A DNA stretch of 64,000 nucleotides from Candidatus Muproteobacteria bacterium (GCA_027449605.1 DAIDLH010000019.1:1-64000); one strand, 5' to 3'; numbered from the stretch's first letter, positions 1 through 10,195 are shown. Made by a program: numbers and translations. Notes: generated from the letters alone by a model not told the origin.

Positions 1-339
1 ACGCCGCGGCCGCCCTGCGGTCGAGCGGTCCCCTTCGACGGGGACAAGCGCGCTCGCCCACAATGGCTTGACGGCGCGATGGGCTGGCTGCTTCGCCCGC
101 CAGCCCGCGCCTACCGCGGACTACTCGCCTCGGCGCTTCGCCCCTTCCATGGCTCGCAGCGAGTGATCAGAGTTGATATTACCCCGTAGCCGCCGCGGAG
201 CATCGCAGCCCGTCCCGGAGTATTCGCGAGACTTTTGATCGAGCCCGAGGCGCATTGTTCGCGTCCGGCGAGTTAGGCGAGCGCCCGGTGGAGCGAGGAA
301 CGGAGGAAGGGGTCGCGCGCTCCGGGGCGGATTTCTTTT

Positions 340-375
340 GGTGACTTTTCTTTGTCCGTGCAAAGAAAAGTCACC
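340..375. repeat. Long perfect hairpin
   Basis: A 15-bp perfect inverted repeat (GGTGACTTTTCTTTG and its complement) flanks a 6-nt loop, TCCGTG. It could act as a bidirectional terminator or be a dispersed hairpin; no strong T-run follows on either side, so its role is unclear. Confidence 0.75.
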
Positions 376-438
376 TGCCGTGGGTCAGCCACCCACAAGT
401 AATACACGGGCGAAGCCCGCTCGACAAAAAAGTGGTTC

Positions 439-474
439 GGCGGGTTACGGCGAAAACCGCCTAACCCGCCCTAC
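439..474. repeat. GGCGGGTTA/TAACCCGCC palindromic intergenic repeat
   Basis: GGCGGGTTA at 439 is matched by TAACCCGCC at 462, followed by CTAC. The same arms recur at about 11648-11675 and 34863-34973, so this is a member of a dispersed intergenic repeat family. It sits just downstream of the transporter's stop codon. Confidence 0.65.
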
Positions 475-492
475 ATGTAATAAATAACAAAA

Positions 493-1377
493 TTAATAAT
501 CCCTCGGCGACGACGCCCTCGCCGCCAAATACGCCCCCACCACGATCAATCCTCCCCCTACCCACTCCCTCATCGTCACCACTTCATTAGTCAGCAACTG
601 CTGCGAGACGGCGCCGGCGACGAGTTCGATCAACGCGATCACCGCCGAACGGTGCACCGGCATGTGCGTCACGCCGTACTGCACCAGCAGCGTCATGACC
701 ATGATGCCGAGCACGCCGAGCGCGACGGCGCCGGCGAAGATGTTTCCGTCGGGATGCGGCATGGGCAGGGAAAAACCCGCGATCATGACGACGCCGACGA
801 GCACCACGCCGGCCCAGACCGACAGCGACTTGGCGGCGATGGAAATATCTTGCAGCTTGCGCACCACGACGTTGGACAGCGCGAACGCGAAACCGGAGGT
901 GAGCGCCATCCAGTCGGCCTTGCCCTGCGGCCAGGGCCAACCGAGGATCGGGTTCCACAGCATGAGCAGCGCGCCGCTCATGGCGATGACGAGGCTCGCG
1001 AAACCGGTGCGCGTGATGTGCTCGCGCAGCAGCGCCCAGCCCATGAGCGTGGCCCACAGCGGCGAGAGATAGAACAGGAGCAGCACGCGCAGGATGTTGC
1101 CTTCCAGCACCGCCTCGACGAAGGCGATATTGGTCCAGCCGGCCGCGATCATGAGCAGCGTGAGCAGCAACGGCTGACGGGTGAACTCGGGGATGGCTTT
1201 GGCGGTGCGCGGCAGGCTCGCCACCAGCGCCGCGCCGTAGAGCGTGAGCGTGAGCCAGACGCCGCCCAGGCCGCCGCCTTCGAGCAGGCGCATGGGATAC
1301 CAGATCACGCCCCACAAACTGGCGCCGATCAGCAGGGCCGCTATCGGATAAAAACGCCGCGCGTCGTTGGATGGCAT
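493..1377 (-). CDS. EamA/DMT-family membrane transporter
   Basis: The 294-residue protein is almost entirely hydrophobic, with about ten predicted membrane helices and an internal duplication typical of drug/metabolite transporter (EamA) proteins. Its substrate cannot be read from sequence; family members move metabolites, amino acids or drugs across the inner membrane. The longer open frame starts at 1422, but ATG at 1377 (MPSNDARRF) is preceded by a GGGAAG ribosome-binding site and avoids overlap with divergent dapC, so I prefer it. Nothing in the context ties it to nitrogen fixation. Confidence 0.8.
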   Translation of the reverse strand: MPSNDARRFYPIAALLIGASLWGVIWYPMRLLEGGGLGGVWLTLTLYGAALVASLPRTAKAIPEFTRQPLLLTLLMIAAGWTNIAFVEAVLEGNILRVLLLFYLSPLWATLMGWALLREHITRTGFASLVIAMSGALLMLWNPILGWPWPQGKADWMALTSGFAFALSNVVVRKLQDISIAAKSLSVWAGVVLVGVVMIAGFSLPMPHPDGNIFAGAVALGVLGIMVMTLLVQYGVTHMPVHRSAVIALIELVAGAVSQQLLTNEVVTMREWVGGGLIVVGAYLAARASSPRDY

Positions 1378-1420
1378 GAATGCTTCCCGTATAATTCTTT
1401 TTTCCCTAGAACCCGAACAC

Positions 1421-2629
1421 ATGAACTCCCGGCTCGCGAGCTTACAGCCCTATCCTTTCCAACGGCTCGCCCGGCTCATTCACGGCGTCACTCCGCCCGC
1501 CGGCCTGGCGCCGATCCGGCTGTCCATGGGCGAGCCGCAGCATGCCGCACCCGACTTCGTTTTGGAAGCCCTCAAGGCCAATCTCGCCGGGCTGTCGAAT
1601 TATCCGGTCACCAAGGGCTCGATCGAACTGCGCCAGGCCATCGCCGGCTGGGCCACGCGCCGCTTCAAGCTCGACAGGATCGCGCTCGACCCGGAGCGGC
1701 ACGTGCTGCCCGTCGCCGGCACGCGCGAGGCGCTGTTTTCGATCGCGCAGGCCGTCATCGACCGGCGCGTGAACTCGCAGCGGCCGTCGGTGATCATGCC
1801 GAACCCGTTCTACCAGATCTACGAAGGCGCGGCGCTGCTCGCCGGGGCGCGGCCGTATTTTCTGAACGCCGTGGAGGAGCACGGCTATCGCACCGACTTC
1901 GATCAGGTGCCGGAGGAAATCTGGCGGAAGGTGCCGCTGATCTACGTCTGCTCGCCGGGCAATCCGACCGGCGCGGTGCTGACGCACGACGACCTCGCCA
2001 AATTGATCCGGCTGGCGCAACAATACAATTTCGTCATCGCCTCGGATGAATGCTATTCCGAAATTTATTTCGACGAAGCCAAGCCGCCGGTCGGCCTGCT
2101 GCAGGTGGCGAACGATCTCGGAATCAGGGATTACAAGAACTGTCTGGTGTTTCACAGCCTGTCGAAGCGCTCGAACCTGCCGGGTCTGCGCTCCGGCTTC
2201 GTGGCCGGCGACGCCGCGGTGCTGGAGCAGTATCATCAATACCGCACCTACCACGGCTGCGCGCTGCCGCCGCCGACCCAGGCGGCGAGCGTGACGGCCT
2301 GGAACGACGAGGCGCATGTGCGGGCCAACCGCGACCAGTACCGCGCCAAGTTCGACGCGGTGCTGAAGATCCTGCAACCGGTGCTGGACGTGAAGAAACC
2401 CGCGGCGAGCTTCTACCTGTGGCCGAAAACCCCGCAGGACGACGAGACCTTCGCGCGCGGGCTGTACGCGAGCCAGAACGTGCTGGTGGTGCCGGGGAGC
2501 TACCTGTCGCGCGAGTTCGAGGGCGCGAACCCGGGCAAGAACCGGGTGCGCATGGCGCTGGTGGCGTCGCCGGCCGAGTGCGTCGAGGCCGCACAGCGCG
2601 TGCGAAATTATGTAGAATCGCTGGATTAA
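1421..2629 (+). CDS. dapC: Succinyldiaminopimelate aminotransferase
   Basis: This is a 402-residue fold-type I PLP aminotransferase. It would transfer an amino group from glutamate to N-succinyl-2-amino-6-ketopimelate in the succinylase branch of lysine/diaminopimelate synthesis. Visible motifs are the cofactor-contact stretch CSPGNPTGAVL, the ASDECYSE segment and the PLP lysine region FHSLSKRSNLPGLRSGF. The call as DapC rather than another class I aminotransferase rests on the adjacent dapD and dapE. The frame is open from 1367, but ATG 1421 (MNSRLASL) gives the usual family N-terminus. It is divergent from the transporter at 493-1377. Confidence 0.9.
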   Translation: MNSRLASLQPYPFQRLARLIHGVTPPAGLAPIRLSMGEPQHAAPDFVLEALKANLAGLSNYPVTKGSIELRQAIAGWATRRFKLDRIALDPERHVLPVAGTREALFSIAQAVIDRRVNSQRPSVIMPNPFYQIYEGAALLAGARPYFLNAVEEHGYRTDFDQVPEEIWRKVPLIYVCSPGNPTGAVLTHDDLAKLIRLAQQYNFVIASDECYSEIYFDEAKPPVGLLQVANDLGIRDYKNCLVFHSLSKRSNLPGLRSGFVAGDAAVLEQYHQYRTYHGCALPPPTQAASVTAWNDEAHVRANRDQYRAKFDAVLKILQPVLDVKKPAASFYLWPKTPQDDETFARGLYASQNVLVVPGSYLSREFEGANPGKNRVRMALVASPAECVEAAQRVRNYVESLD

Positions 2630-2649
2630 CTGGAACCTATCTCACATAT

Positions 2650-2716
2650 GTAGGGTGGGCAACGCCCACCGTCGGGCAGTTAACGAAGCCGTGTTGGTGG
2701 GCGATGCCCACCCTAC
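2650..2716. repeat. GTAGGGTGGGC palindromic intergenic repeat
   Basis: Outer arms GTAGGGTGGGC and GCCCACCCTAC enclose an inner GCCCACC/GGTGGGC pair and a short variable core. Near-identical copies lie at 11700, 25306, 51768 and 59955 and within 24224-24371, always between genes. It would fold into a long hairpin in RNA and may stabilise or terminate transcripts. Confidence 0.85.
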
Positions 2717-2758
2717 GTATCTATGCCAGAGTATTTTGAGATGGGTGCTAATTCAATT

Positions 2759-2814
2759 TCACAGGATTAACAGGATTATTTCTAAATAAAGTCTTAATCT
2801 TGTTAATCCTGTCT
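2759..2814. repeat. ACAGGATTAACAGGATT dispersed repeat
   Basis: An ACAGGATTAACAGGATT unit at the left is partly complemented by GTTAATCCTGT at the right. The same unit recurs at 3690-3715 and on both sides of the repeat at 51768-51834. It lies between dapC and dapD in otherwise AT-rich sequence. Confidence 0.6.
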
Positions 2815-2845
2815 ATTTATTGTTTCAGTCTTGTAAGGAATGGTC

Positions 2846-3667
<822 letters not shown>

Positions 3668-3750
3668 AAAGAATTCACATAAACGAATTAAAAAATCCTG
3701 TTAATCCTGTCTATTAAACTTTTAAATTATTTTTCAAATGGTTGTAAGCA
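3668..3750. repeat. dapD-dapE spacer with short dispersed repeat
   Basis: An AT-rich spacer contains a copy of the AATCCTGTTAATCCTGT unit (about 3693-3710) also present upstream of dapD and around 51720-51860. No ribosome-binding site of note is visible except weak purine-rich bases before dapE. Confidence 0.5.
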
Positions 3751-4881
3751 ATGGCAGATAAAACGCTCGAACTGGCGAAGGAGCTGATTGCGCGCCCGTC
3801 GCAGACGCCGCGCGACGAAGGCTGCCAGGAGCTCATAATCAAGCGTCTCGCGCCGCTCGGCTTCAAGGCCGAACGGCTGCGCTTCGGCGACGTGGACAAT
3901 CTCTGGGCGGTGCGCGGCACGGGAAAACCGCTCGTAGCGTTTGCCGGCCACACCGACGTGGTTCCCTCCGGCCCGCGCGAGGCCTGGAAGAGCGATCCGT
4001 ACAAGCCCGAGGTGCGTGACGGTCATCTCTACGGCCGCGGCGCGGCCGACATGAAATCCTCGCTGGCGGCGTTCGTCACGGCGATCGAGGATTTCCTGAC
4101 CAGGCATCCGAAGCACCAGGGTGCCATCGGCCTGCTGATCACCTCCGACGAGGAAGGCCCGGCCATCCACGGCACGGTCAAGGTCATGGAGTGGCTCGGC
4201 AAGCAAGGCATCGCCATCGACCACTGCATCGTCGGCGAGCCGTCCTGCGTCGAGACCCTGGGCGATACCATCAAGATCGGCCGACGCGGCTCTCTCACCG
4301 GCCGGATGTTCGTGCATGGCAAGCAGGGGCACGTGGCCTATCCGCACCTGGCCAACAATCCGATCCACAGGCTGGCGCCGGCGCTGGCGGAACTGACGGC
4401 GACCGAATGGGACCAGGGCAACGCCGATTTCCCGCCGACCAGCTTCCAGGTGTCGAATATCCACGGCGGTACCGGCGCCGAGAACGTGATCCCGGGACGG
4501 CTCGAGGTCGTGTTCAATTTCCGCTTCTCCACCGCGGTGAACGACACCGAGCTGCGCCGCCGGGTCGAGGAAATCCTCCAGCGTCATCGGGTCGATCATC
4601 AGACCCAGTGGATTCTCTCCGGCCAGCCGTTCCTGACCCGCGGCACCCGGCTGATCGAGGCTGTGCGCCGGGCCGTGAAGGATGAACTGGGAGTCGAGGC
4701 CACGCCCTCCACCAGCGGCGGCACGTCGGATGGCCGCTTCATCGCCCCCACGGGAACGGAGGTGGTCGAACTTGGCCCGCTCAACCGCACGATCCACCAG
4801 ATCGACGAATGCATCGCGGTGCAGGACCTGGGCCGTCTGTCGCGCGCCTACCGCCGCATATTGGAAAATTTGCTGGTTTAA
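3751..4881 (+). CDS. dapE: Succinyl-diaminopimelate desuccinylase
   Basis: The 376-residue M20-family zinc peptidase hydrolyses N-succinyl-LL-diaminopimelate to LL-diaminopimelate and succinate. Signatures include the first metal histidine motif FAGHTDVVP (near residue 68), the bridging aspartate in [10 protein letters not shown] (near 100) and the catalytic glutamates in TSDEEGPA (near 134). The C-terminal [11 protein letters not shown] region and a late histidine in NRTIHQIDE complete the metal-site pattern. Length matches the family. It ends the dapC-dapD-dapE group. Confidence 0.95.
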   Translation: MADKTLELAKELIARPSQTPRDEGCQELIIKRLAPLGFKAERLRFGDVDNLWAVRGTGKPLVAFAGHTDVVPSGPREAWKSDPYKPEVRDGHLYGRGAADMKSSLAAFVTAIEDFLTRHPKHQGAIGLLITSDEEGPAIHGTVKVMEWLGKQGIAIDHCIVGEPSCVETLGDTIKIGRRGSLTGRMFVHGKQGHVAYPHLANNPIHRLAPALAELTATEWDQGNADFPPTSFQVSNIHGGTGAENVIPGRLEVVFNFRFSTAVNDTELRRRVEEILQRHRVDHQTQWILSGQPFLTRGTRLIEAVRRAVKDELGVEATPSTSGGTSDGRFIAPTGTEVVELGPLNRTIHQIDECIAVQDLGRLSRAYRRILENLLV

Positions 4882-4967
4882 TCTACGCTAACTTTTATAT
4901 TTAAAAACATATATATAATTATTATGTCTTGTGTTTTTTATAGATAAAATCGGGGGCGCTTTCTCTC

Positions 4968-5162
4968 TTGCCGCGTACCAGGGTGCACGAAAGAAGAACG
5001 CTATACTTTGAAAAAAACGACGCGATAGAAACAGCGTCCGACGCAGACAAGGATTGGTTTGTACCCATGCATGACGTAACGGTTGCCATTGAAGTTCCTG
5101 CCTGCGGCCTGGTTGCCCGATTCAGCCCTATCCCCCGACTGCCCGGGACTGTCCCCGCATGA
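4968..5162 (+). CDS. Possible small protein upstream of the PP2C phosphatase
   Basis: A 64-codon frame whose TGA overlaps the ATG of the downstream phosphatase (ATGA at 5159), an arrangement compatible with translational coupling. It has no recognisable domain, no clear ribosome-binding site and mixed composition. It may instead be 5' untranslated sequence of the phosphatase gene. Confidence 0.25.
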   Translation: MPRTRVHERRTLYFEKNDAIETASDADKDWFVPMHDVTVAIEVPACGLVARFSPIPRLPGTVPA

Positions 5163-5956
5163 ATGACCTGCAGATGGTCGGCCTGACCGATCCGGGCCGG
5201 GTACGTACCCAGAACGAGGACAGCATCGCCTATATTCCCGAGGCCGGGCTGGTCGTGGTCGCGGACGGCATGGGCGGCCACCAGGCTGGCGAAGTCGCCA
5301 GCAAGCTGGCCGTGGACGTCATCACGCGCCATATCGTCGGCACCCTGGCCGTAGCCGCCCGATCCAGGAGCGAGGCGTTCGAGGCCAAGATGGTCACCGA
5401 CGCCATCCAGCTCGCCAACCGGGCGATTTACGAACTCGCCCAGCAGCAACCGGATTACGCCGGCATGGGCTCGACCGTGGTGGTCACGGTGTTTCACGGC
5501 GACCGGTTGTGGGTCGGTCACGTGGGCGACTCGCGGCTCTACCGCTTTCGCGACGGAATGCTGGAACAGGTGACCCTCGATCACTCGGTCGTGCAGGAGC
5601 TGGTCAGCCGCGGCCTGGTCACGATGGAAGAAGCCCGCCAGTCGGTGAACAAGAACCTGGTCACGCGCGCCCTCGGCGTGGACTCGATGGTCATGCCCGA
5701 CATCGGCGAACAGACGATGAACGACGAAGACATCTACCTGCTCTGTTCCGACGGGCTGAACGACGTGCTCGCCGACGGCGACATCGAAATGATGCTCATC
5801 GAATACGGACGCAATCTCGAAGCCGCCGCGCGGCAGATGATCGATATCGCCAACGAGCGCGGCGGACCGGACAATATTTCGGTGATCCTGGTGCGTGCCA
5901 GGCGCGGCTTCGTGCGCGAGCCGGAAGTCCTGCAGAAACTGCGCGCTCAGGTTTAA
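5159..5956 (+). CDS. PP2C-type serine/threonine protein phosphatase
   Basis: The 265-residue protein carries the PP2C metal-binding motifs in order: RTQNEDS near residue 18, VVADGMGGHQAGEVAS near 35, GMGSTVVVTVF near 103, VGHVGDSRLYRF near 120, LLCSDGLND near 195 and GGPDNISVILV near 240. It should dephosphorylate Ser/Thr (and perhaps Tyr) residues in the cytosol, as Stp1-like enzymes do. The FHA gene follows 53 bases downstream, a common pairing because FHA domains bind phosphothreonine. No partner kinase gene lies in the window. Confidence 0.92.
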   Translation: MNDLQMVGLTDPGRVRTQNEDSIAYIPEAGLVVVADGMGGHQAGEVASKLAVDVITRHIVGTLAVAARSRSEAFEAKMVTDAIQLANRAIYELAQQQPDYAGMGSTVVVTVFHGDRLWVGHVGDSRLYRFRDGMLEQVTLDHSVVQELVSRGLVTMEEARQSVNKNLVTRALGVDSMVMPDIGEQTMNDEDIYLLCSDGLNDVLADGDIEMMLIEYGRNLEAAARQMIDIANERGGPDNISVILVRARRGFVREPEVLQKLRAQV

Positions 5957-6009
5957 AATGTCGAATAACTGTTATTCTTGCTGTCGATAACGGGAAGGGG
6001 TAATCGGAA

Positions 6010-6735
6010 ATGGCCAAGCTCATCATCAAGTTCAACAACGAGGTCATCGACCACATCGACCTGAAACAGGGCGACATGAAGATCGGCCGCAAGCCGGGAT
6101 GCGACATCATGATCGACAACCTGGCCATCAGCGGCGAGCACGCCAACATCTTCACCGTGGGCGAGGACTCGTTCATCCAGGACATGGGCAGCACCAACGG
6201 CACGTTCATCAACAACAAGAAAATCACCAAACACCATCTGAAGAACGGCGACGCCGTCGTCATCGGCAAACATACGCTGATTTACCTGACCGAGTCGGCG
6301 CGCGCCAAGGAACCGGACGATTTCGCCAAGACCGTCATCATCAGCAGCCCCGCCGCCCGCGAGCCCATGGAGCCCAAACCGGCGCCGGTACAGGCGCCCG
6401 CGCATTCCGTGGCGAGCGAGCCGCCGGCGATCACCGTGGAAACCCTGAAAAAGGAAAGTCCGGCGATCAAGACAGTACGGCACGGCGCCATATTCGTGCT
6501 GAGCGGCGTGAACAGCGGCAAGCGCATCGACCTGACCAAGAAGGTGACCAACCTCGGTCGCGCCGGCAAACGCGCCGGTGCCATCGCCGAAATCGGCGAC
6601 GGGTATCTGCTGACGCCGGGCGAGGATGAAAGTCCGAAGCTGAACGGAAAACCGGTGCCGAAGGAAGGTGCGCGGCTCAAGAACGGCGATATGATCGAAG
6701 TCGCCGGCACGCGTTTGCAGTTTTACCTGAAATAG
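6010..6735 (+). CDS. FHA-domain protein
   Basis: Of 241 residues, about 1-97 form a canonical forkhead-associated domain with the phosphopeptide-contact signature IGRKPGCDI, then SGEHANI and DMGSTNGTFINN. A proline/alanine-rich linker follows (about 115-150). The last 85 residues resemble a second, degenerate FHA fold (NLGRAGK, LNGKPV, LKNGDMIEVAG) lacking the usual Ser/His. It probably reads phosphothreonine signals and may be regulated by the preceding phosphatase. It converges on nifQ, which ends 45 bases away on the other strand. Confidence 0.9.
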   Translation: MAKLIIKFNNEVIDHIDLKQGDMKIGRKPGCDIMIDNLAISGEHANIFTVGEDSFIQDMGSTNGTFINNKKITKHHLKNGDAVVIGKHTLIYLTESARAKEPDDFAKTVIISSPAAREPMEPKPAPVQAPAHSVASEPPAITVETLKKESPAIKTVRHGAIFVLSGVNSGKRIDLTKKVTNLGRAGKRAGAIAEIGDGYLLTPGEDESPKLNGKPVPKEGARLKNGDMIEVAGTRLQFYLK

Positions 6736-6780
6736 ACCGGATTGCCGGTTTCCACGTAGACCTCCAAGTCCGGGCGGATG

Positions 6781-7341
6781 CTAGGACACTGACGATCCGC
6801 TCTCTTCCGGACCGAAGCACAGCGCATAATCCGTGCAGACCTTGCAGCTCGGCGCCTTGCAGAGATTCACCTCGGCCTGTTCGCACAACTGCTTGTAGAA
6901 AAACTTCTTCCACTTCATGTTGCCGGTATTTTTTTCATAAAGCGTCGTGAAATGCCGCCCGAGCAACCGCGACAGCGTATCGCGGTCCGGCAGTCCCATG
7001 TCCTGCCACAGGTGATTATCGCCGAGACAGGCGGTGGCGACGGCGCAAGCGAGCCACTGCGTTTCCTCGTTGTCTTCGCTGCGGTGCGCCATGAGCAGCG
7101 CACGCAAGTCATCAAACTCGTCGACCGGCAACGCGGCGCAGCCTGCGTTGTTACCAACCTCGGAGACGGTTCCAAACCCGGTGGCGCGCGGGAAATAACG
7201 GCGCAACAGCCGGTCCAGCGCCGGCGCGCTCAGGCCCATGATCGGAAAGCGCGCCAATACGCCGCCGAACGCCAGGGTGACGACGTCGGCGGGATCCGCG
7301 GCGCCGGCCATGAGTTGTCGGTAATCGAGAGCGGTGCCCAT
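6781..7341 (-). CDS. nifQ: NifQ, molybdenum donor for FeMo-cofactor synthesis
   Basis: This 186-residue protein ends with the NifQ cysteine signature C-x4-C-x2-C-x5-C (CKAPSCKVCTDYALC), which binds a Mo-Fe-S cluster and delivers molybdenum to the NifEN/NifH scaffold. The family motif KKFFYKQLCE precedes it. It is the last gene of the nifH operon, starting 4 bases after the fdxB stop, and converges with the FHA gene. Confidence 0.92.
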   Translation of the reverse strand: MGTALDYRQLMAGAADPADVVTLAFGGVLARFPIMGLSAPALDRLLRRYFPRATGFGTVSEVGNNAGCAALPVDEFDDLRALLMAHRSEDNEETQWLACAVATACLGDNHLWQDMGLPDRDTLSRLLGRHFTTLYEKNTGNMKWKKFFYKQLCEQAEVNLCKAPSCKVCTDYALCFGPEESGSSVS

Positions 7342-7345
7342 GATT

Positions 7346-7669
7346 TCACCCGGCCTCGGCGGGCAGCGGCGCGTGGGTATAGCACTTCTTCGGGCAGATG
7401 CGCGAACAGGCCTCGCAACCGATGCAGTTCTCCGGGGCAGCGATGGTCATGACCTTCTTCTCGTATTCGCCGTCATCGTCGTCGTCATCGGCGCCAACCG
7501 AGAGCGGGATCATGTTGCCGTCCTCGCCGACGCCGACCAACTGCAACACGTCGCGTCCGCACACGCGGAAGCAGCGGCCGCAGCCGATGCATTTTTCCTG
7601 GTTGATCGTCTGCGCAAAGCGCGGCGTCCAACTGCGACCGGGCTGAAGCGTGACCGTAACGTAATCCAT
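7346..7669 (-). CDS. fdxB: Nif-specific ferredoxin III (FdxB)
   Basis: The 107-residue ferredoxin has two 4Fe-4S motifs: [15 protein letters not shown] near residue 27 and [15 protein letters not shown] near 82, separated by an acidic insert (five consecutive Asp). This layout matches the FdxB/ferredoxin III proteins encoded next to nifQ or nifX in proteobacterial nif clusters, thought to supply electrons for cofactor assembly or to nitrogenase. Confidence 0.92.
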   Translation of the reverse strand: MDYVTVTLQPGRSWTPRFAQTINQEKCIGCGRCFRVCGRDVLQLVGVGEDGNMIPLSVGADDDDDDGEYEKKVMTIAAPENCIGCEACSRICPKKCYTHAPLPAEAG

Positions 7670-7672
7670 GGC

Positions 7673-7873
7673 TCAGCCGCCGGTCGCGGCGAGGCGCGAG
7701 CGCGCCTCCGTCAGGTTCTTATAGGCCTGGAAGGCCTGCTCGGCCACTTCCGGGATTTTTTCCCAACCGGTGGGCAAGTCCTCGGCCAAGTCGTGCAGAT
7801 TCATCTTCAGGTTGGTCGCCTGCGCGTTGAGCTTCTTGATCTGTGCCTTGAGTTGTTCCACGTCTTCCGCCAT
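7673..7873 (-). CDS. CCE_0567/DUF683-family small nif protein
   Basis: A 66-residue helical protein with a heptad-like N-terminal half (EQLKAQIKKLNAQATNLKM) and the motif DLAEDLPTGWEKIPEVA. This pattern fits the small DUF683 proteins found beside nifX and fdxB in many diazotrophs; their exact role is unknown. It sits between the DUF269 and fdxB genes in the nif operon. Confidence 0.85.
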   Translation of the reverse strand: MAEDVEQLKAQIKKLNAQATNLKMNLHDLAEDLPTGWEKIPEVAEQAFQAYKNLTEARSRLAATGG

Positions 7874-7898
7874 GCGATGTTCTCCGAAATGTTTTCCA

Positions 7899-8375
7899 TC
7901 AGCCGTACTTGGCGACCTCAGGAAACTTGTTGATCATGTCCATGCCCGCCGCCACCAGTTTCTCCCCTTCCGCGGCGAGTTTCTCCAGGCTGTCGAAGCC
8001 GAAACGATGCACGTCGCGCAGGTTCTTGTTCACGACGATAAGCCGTCCGGCGATCAGCACCATGCGGCCGAAGCCCTCGTGATGCATTTTCATCATCGGC
8101 GCGACCATCACGCCGGTGGCGCGCTCGATCGCGAGGCCCACGGCGTTGTAAAACAGCTCCAGCCGCCACAGTGTCTCGGGATCGGGGTCGCCGATGATAG
8201 GCATCTCACGGCGCTGCTCTTTGGTGATGATGTACGGCGCGAGCAGATCGGCATCGCTCTTGCCCTCCCACGCTCCGTGCATGTCCTGGGCGCGCCACTG
8301 TTTGATCAGCTCCTTCACGAACGCCGATTGCATCGGATCCGCCGGCGCCAGCGCCGCGGCAGTTGCTTCAACCAT
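7899..8375 (-). CDS. NifX-associated protein (DUF269)
   Basis: The 158-residue protein matches the NifX-associated family: [13 protein letters not shown] near the N-terminus, then [14 protein letters not shown] and the terminal [13 protein letters not shown]. It is a cytosolic accessory of nitrogenase cofactor maturation with no defined chemistry. Its ATG lies inside the end of nifX (8-base overlap), indicating translational coupling. Confidence 0.9.
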   Translation of the reverse strand: MVEATAAALAPADPMQSAFVKELIKQWRAQDMHGAWEGKSDADLLAPYIITKEQRREMPIIGDPDPETLWRLELFYNAVGLAIERATGVMVAPMMKMHHEGFGRMVLIAGRLIVVNKNLRDVHRFGFDSLEKLAAEGEKLVAAGMDMINKFPEVAKYG

Positions 8376-8778
8376 GTTCCACCTCGTCTTCGAAATCGAA
8401 TTTTCTTTCCTGCCCCTTGAGCATGACCTTGCGCAGCCACGGAGGCGGCGTTCCGCTCAGCACGCCCTGCAACTTGTCCAGGATCAGAGCGATATCCTCG
8501 GGCTCCTGCACCTTGATCGGATGAATCTGGTTGGCGACCACGCGCGCCGCGCCCGAGCCGCCGATCGCCGCCACGTACAGGATGGCGCAGTCCTTGATGG
8601 CCTCGATCTTCGGCGCGAGCTTGTCCTCATTGCCGTCCTCCTTGAGGTCGCCGTCGAACTGCACCGCCTCGACGAAGCGATGGCCCTGGGGTGAGACCTC
8701 GTAGATGGCGATGTTTTTCGCCCACCCGAAATGGGCATCCACCCGTTTCAAATCTTGCGTTGCAAATGCGATTTTCAT
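8368..8778 (-). CDS. nifX: NifX, FeMo-cofactor precursor carrier
   Basis: The 136-residue protein starts [20 protein letters not shown], the typical N-terminus of the NifX/NifY/NafY cofactor-binding fold that also forms the C-terminal part of NifB. NifX carries NifB-co and VK-cluster between NifB and NifEN. The frame is open to 8943, but ATG 8778 is preceded by a GGAGGTT ribosome-binding site, and the extra N-terminus of the longer frame looks random. It overlaps DUF269 downstream. Confidence 0.93.
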   Translation of the reverse strand: MKIAFATQDLKRVDAHFGWAKNIAIYEVSPQGHRFVEAVQFDGDLKEDGNEDKLAPKIEAIKDCAILYVAAIGGSGAARVVANQIHPIKVQEPEDIALILDKLQGVLSGTPPPWLRKVMLKGQERKFDFEDEVEHG

Positions 8779-8836
8779 GGAACCTCCGTTGATGACCCCG
8801 TCGCCGGCGCCACCGGCGCCGGAATCGGATGCGGGT

Positions 8837-10195
8837 CTAATGAGTCGTAGCCGGCGCACAGTCATGGCACTCTTGCTGCGGCGGCATCCATGTCGCGGGG
8901 CTCGCTTCGTGCGCGTTGGCCATGAACAGGTTGCCGATTTCAAAAATCAGATCGCGCGTGCCGCGATAGCCCACCGACAGCCGGTGCCCGGCGCCGAGCC
9001 GGTCGAACAGCGGCAGGCCCATGCGCAGAAACGGAATCTCCAGCCGTTCCGCCATCTGCCGGCCATGCGAATGCGTGATCAGCAGATCGCAACCGCGCGC
9101 TCTTTGCTCCATGTCTTCCAGGTCACCGATCAGCACTTCCGCGGCCGGCATCTTTTCCAGCAGCGGCGAGTGCGTGGTGGTCACCGCGACGCCGATCTCG
9201 CAGCCCATTTCCGCCAGCAGATTCCCGATGCTCCACAGCAGATCCGGCTCGGCGCCGATCGCGATTTTCTTGCCGCCGAAAAAGAAATGGCCGTCGAGCA
9301 TGGCGTCCATCAGCTGGCCGCGCTGGCGGCGGTATTTGTTCGGCACCGGGTTGCCGGAAAGTTCGGCCAGCAGCGCGATGAAGCGGTCGCTGGCTTCCAA
9401 GCCGGTGATCCGGTCCAGCACCTTGAACATCACGTCGGCCTTGTCCTCGAGTGCTTGCGCCGCCGGCCGCATGTGCTCGCCGATGGCGATGGTGAACTGG
9501 GAAGCGCCCATGCGGCGGATGTCGGCGAGCGTGGTCCCGCCCATGGTGGTGGGCATGAATTCCTCGGGGATATGGCCGTCCAGCGAGCCGGACAGGTCTG
9601 GAAGTATGATGGGATCGAGACCGAACGCCTCGACCGTATCGCGGACCTCCTCGATATCGCCGGGCGTCAAATGGCTGCCGGCCAGCACGTTGACCTGGCG
9701 CGGAATCACGCTGCCCGGCTCCACCAGTTCCTGCACCAGCTGTGTCACCGCGCGCGACCAGCCGTCCTGGAACGCGTCCTTGTAGTCCGGGGTGGAAACA
9801 TAAACGATGGCCAGGTCAGCCAGCTCCGGATGCTTCTGGCGAATGAGCTTGATATAGCCGTCCACGTCGTCACCCTTGGTTTCGGTCAGCCCGGTGGAGG
9901 CGATACAGATGATGCGCGGCTTGGCCCGGTTCCAGATGTTGAGAATCGCCTGCTCGATGTTGTCCATGCCGCCGAGGATGGTGGTCGCCTCGTTCATGGC
10001 CGTGGTCTGGAGCGGAATGTTTTCGCGGAAATGGCGCACGAACAACACCAGGCCAAAAGCGGTGCAGCCTTGCGAGCCGTGCAGCGCCGGCATGCATTGG
10101 TCGAGGCCGAGGAAAGCCAGCACCGCGCCGATGGGCTGGCTCATCTTGAGCGGGTTGACCGTGCAGGCCTTCTTCGATGTAACAACGTTTGCCAT
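8837..10195 (-). CDS. nifN: NifN, nitrogenase cofactor scaffold beta subunit
   Basis: This 452-residue nitrogenase-like component 1 protein forms the NifE2N2 scaffold on which FeMo-cofactor is completed. It shows the family N-terminus (NPLKMSQPIGAVLAFLGL) and the cluster-binding segment MPALHGSQGCTAF, with far fewer cysteines than NifK. Its ATG directly follows the nifE stop. Confidence 0.95.
   Translation of the reverse strand: MANVVTSKKACTVNPLKMSQPIGAVLAFLGLDQCMPALHGSQGCTAFGLVLFVRHFRENIPLQTTAMNEATTILGGMDNIEQAILNIWNRAKPRIICIASTGLTETKGDDVDGYIKLIRQKHPELADLAIVYVSTPDYKDAFQDGWSRAVTQLVQELVEPGSVIPRQVNVLAGSHLTPGDIEEVRDTVEAFGLDPIILPDLSGSLDGHIPEEFMPTTMGGTTLADIRRMGASQFTIAIGEHMRPAAQALEDKADVMFKVLDRITGLEASDRFIALLAELSGNPVPNKYRRQRGQLMDAMLDGHFFFGGKKIAIGAEPDLLWSIGNLLAEMGCEIGVAVTTTHSPLLEKMPAAEVLIGDLEDMEQRARGCDLLITHSHGRQMAERLEIPFLRMGLPLFDRLGAGHRLSVGYRGTRDLIFEIGNLFMANAHEASPATWMPPQQECHDCAPATTH

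Larger units (their letters stand above)
1..492. other. Non-coding leader region of the window
   Basis: I see no convincing gene here. The sequence is GC-rich with hairpins at 340-375 and 439-474. An 80-codon open frame on the minus strand at 121-363 has an arginine/proline-rich composition and runs into the hairpin, so I treat it as spurious. The region probably separates the transporter at 493 from an upstream gene outside the window. Confidence 0.6.

Noticed and set aside
121-363. 80-codon open frame on the minus strand
   Set aside because: Arg/Pro-rich, no ribosome-binding site, overlaps a hairpin; looks like a chance frame in GC-rich repeat sequence.
652-2049. 465-codon plus-strand frame antisense to the transporter and shifted in dapC
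   Set aside because: His/Arg-rich shadow of genes on the other strand or frame; the real genes have clear families.
4968-5007. Sigma-70 promoter TTGCCG...TATACT before the phosphatase
   Set aside because: The spacing between the two boxes is about 28 bases, too long for a standard promoter.
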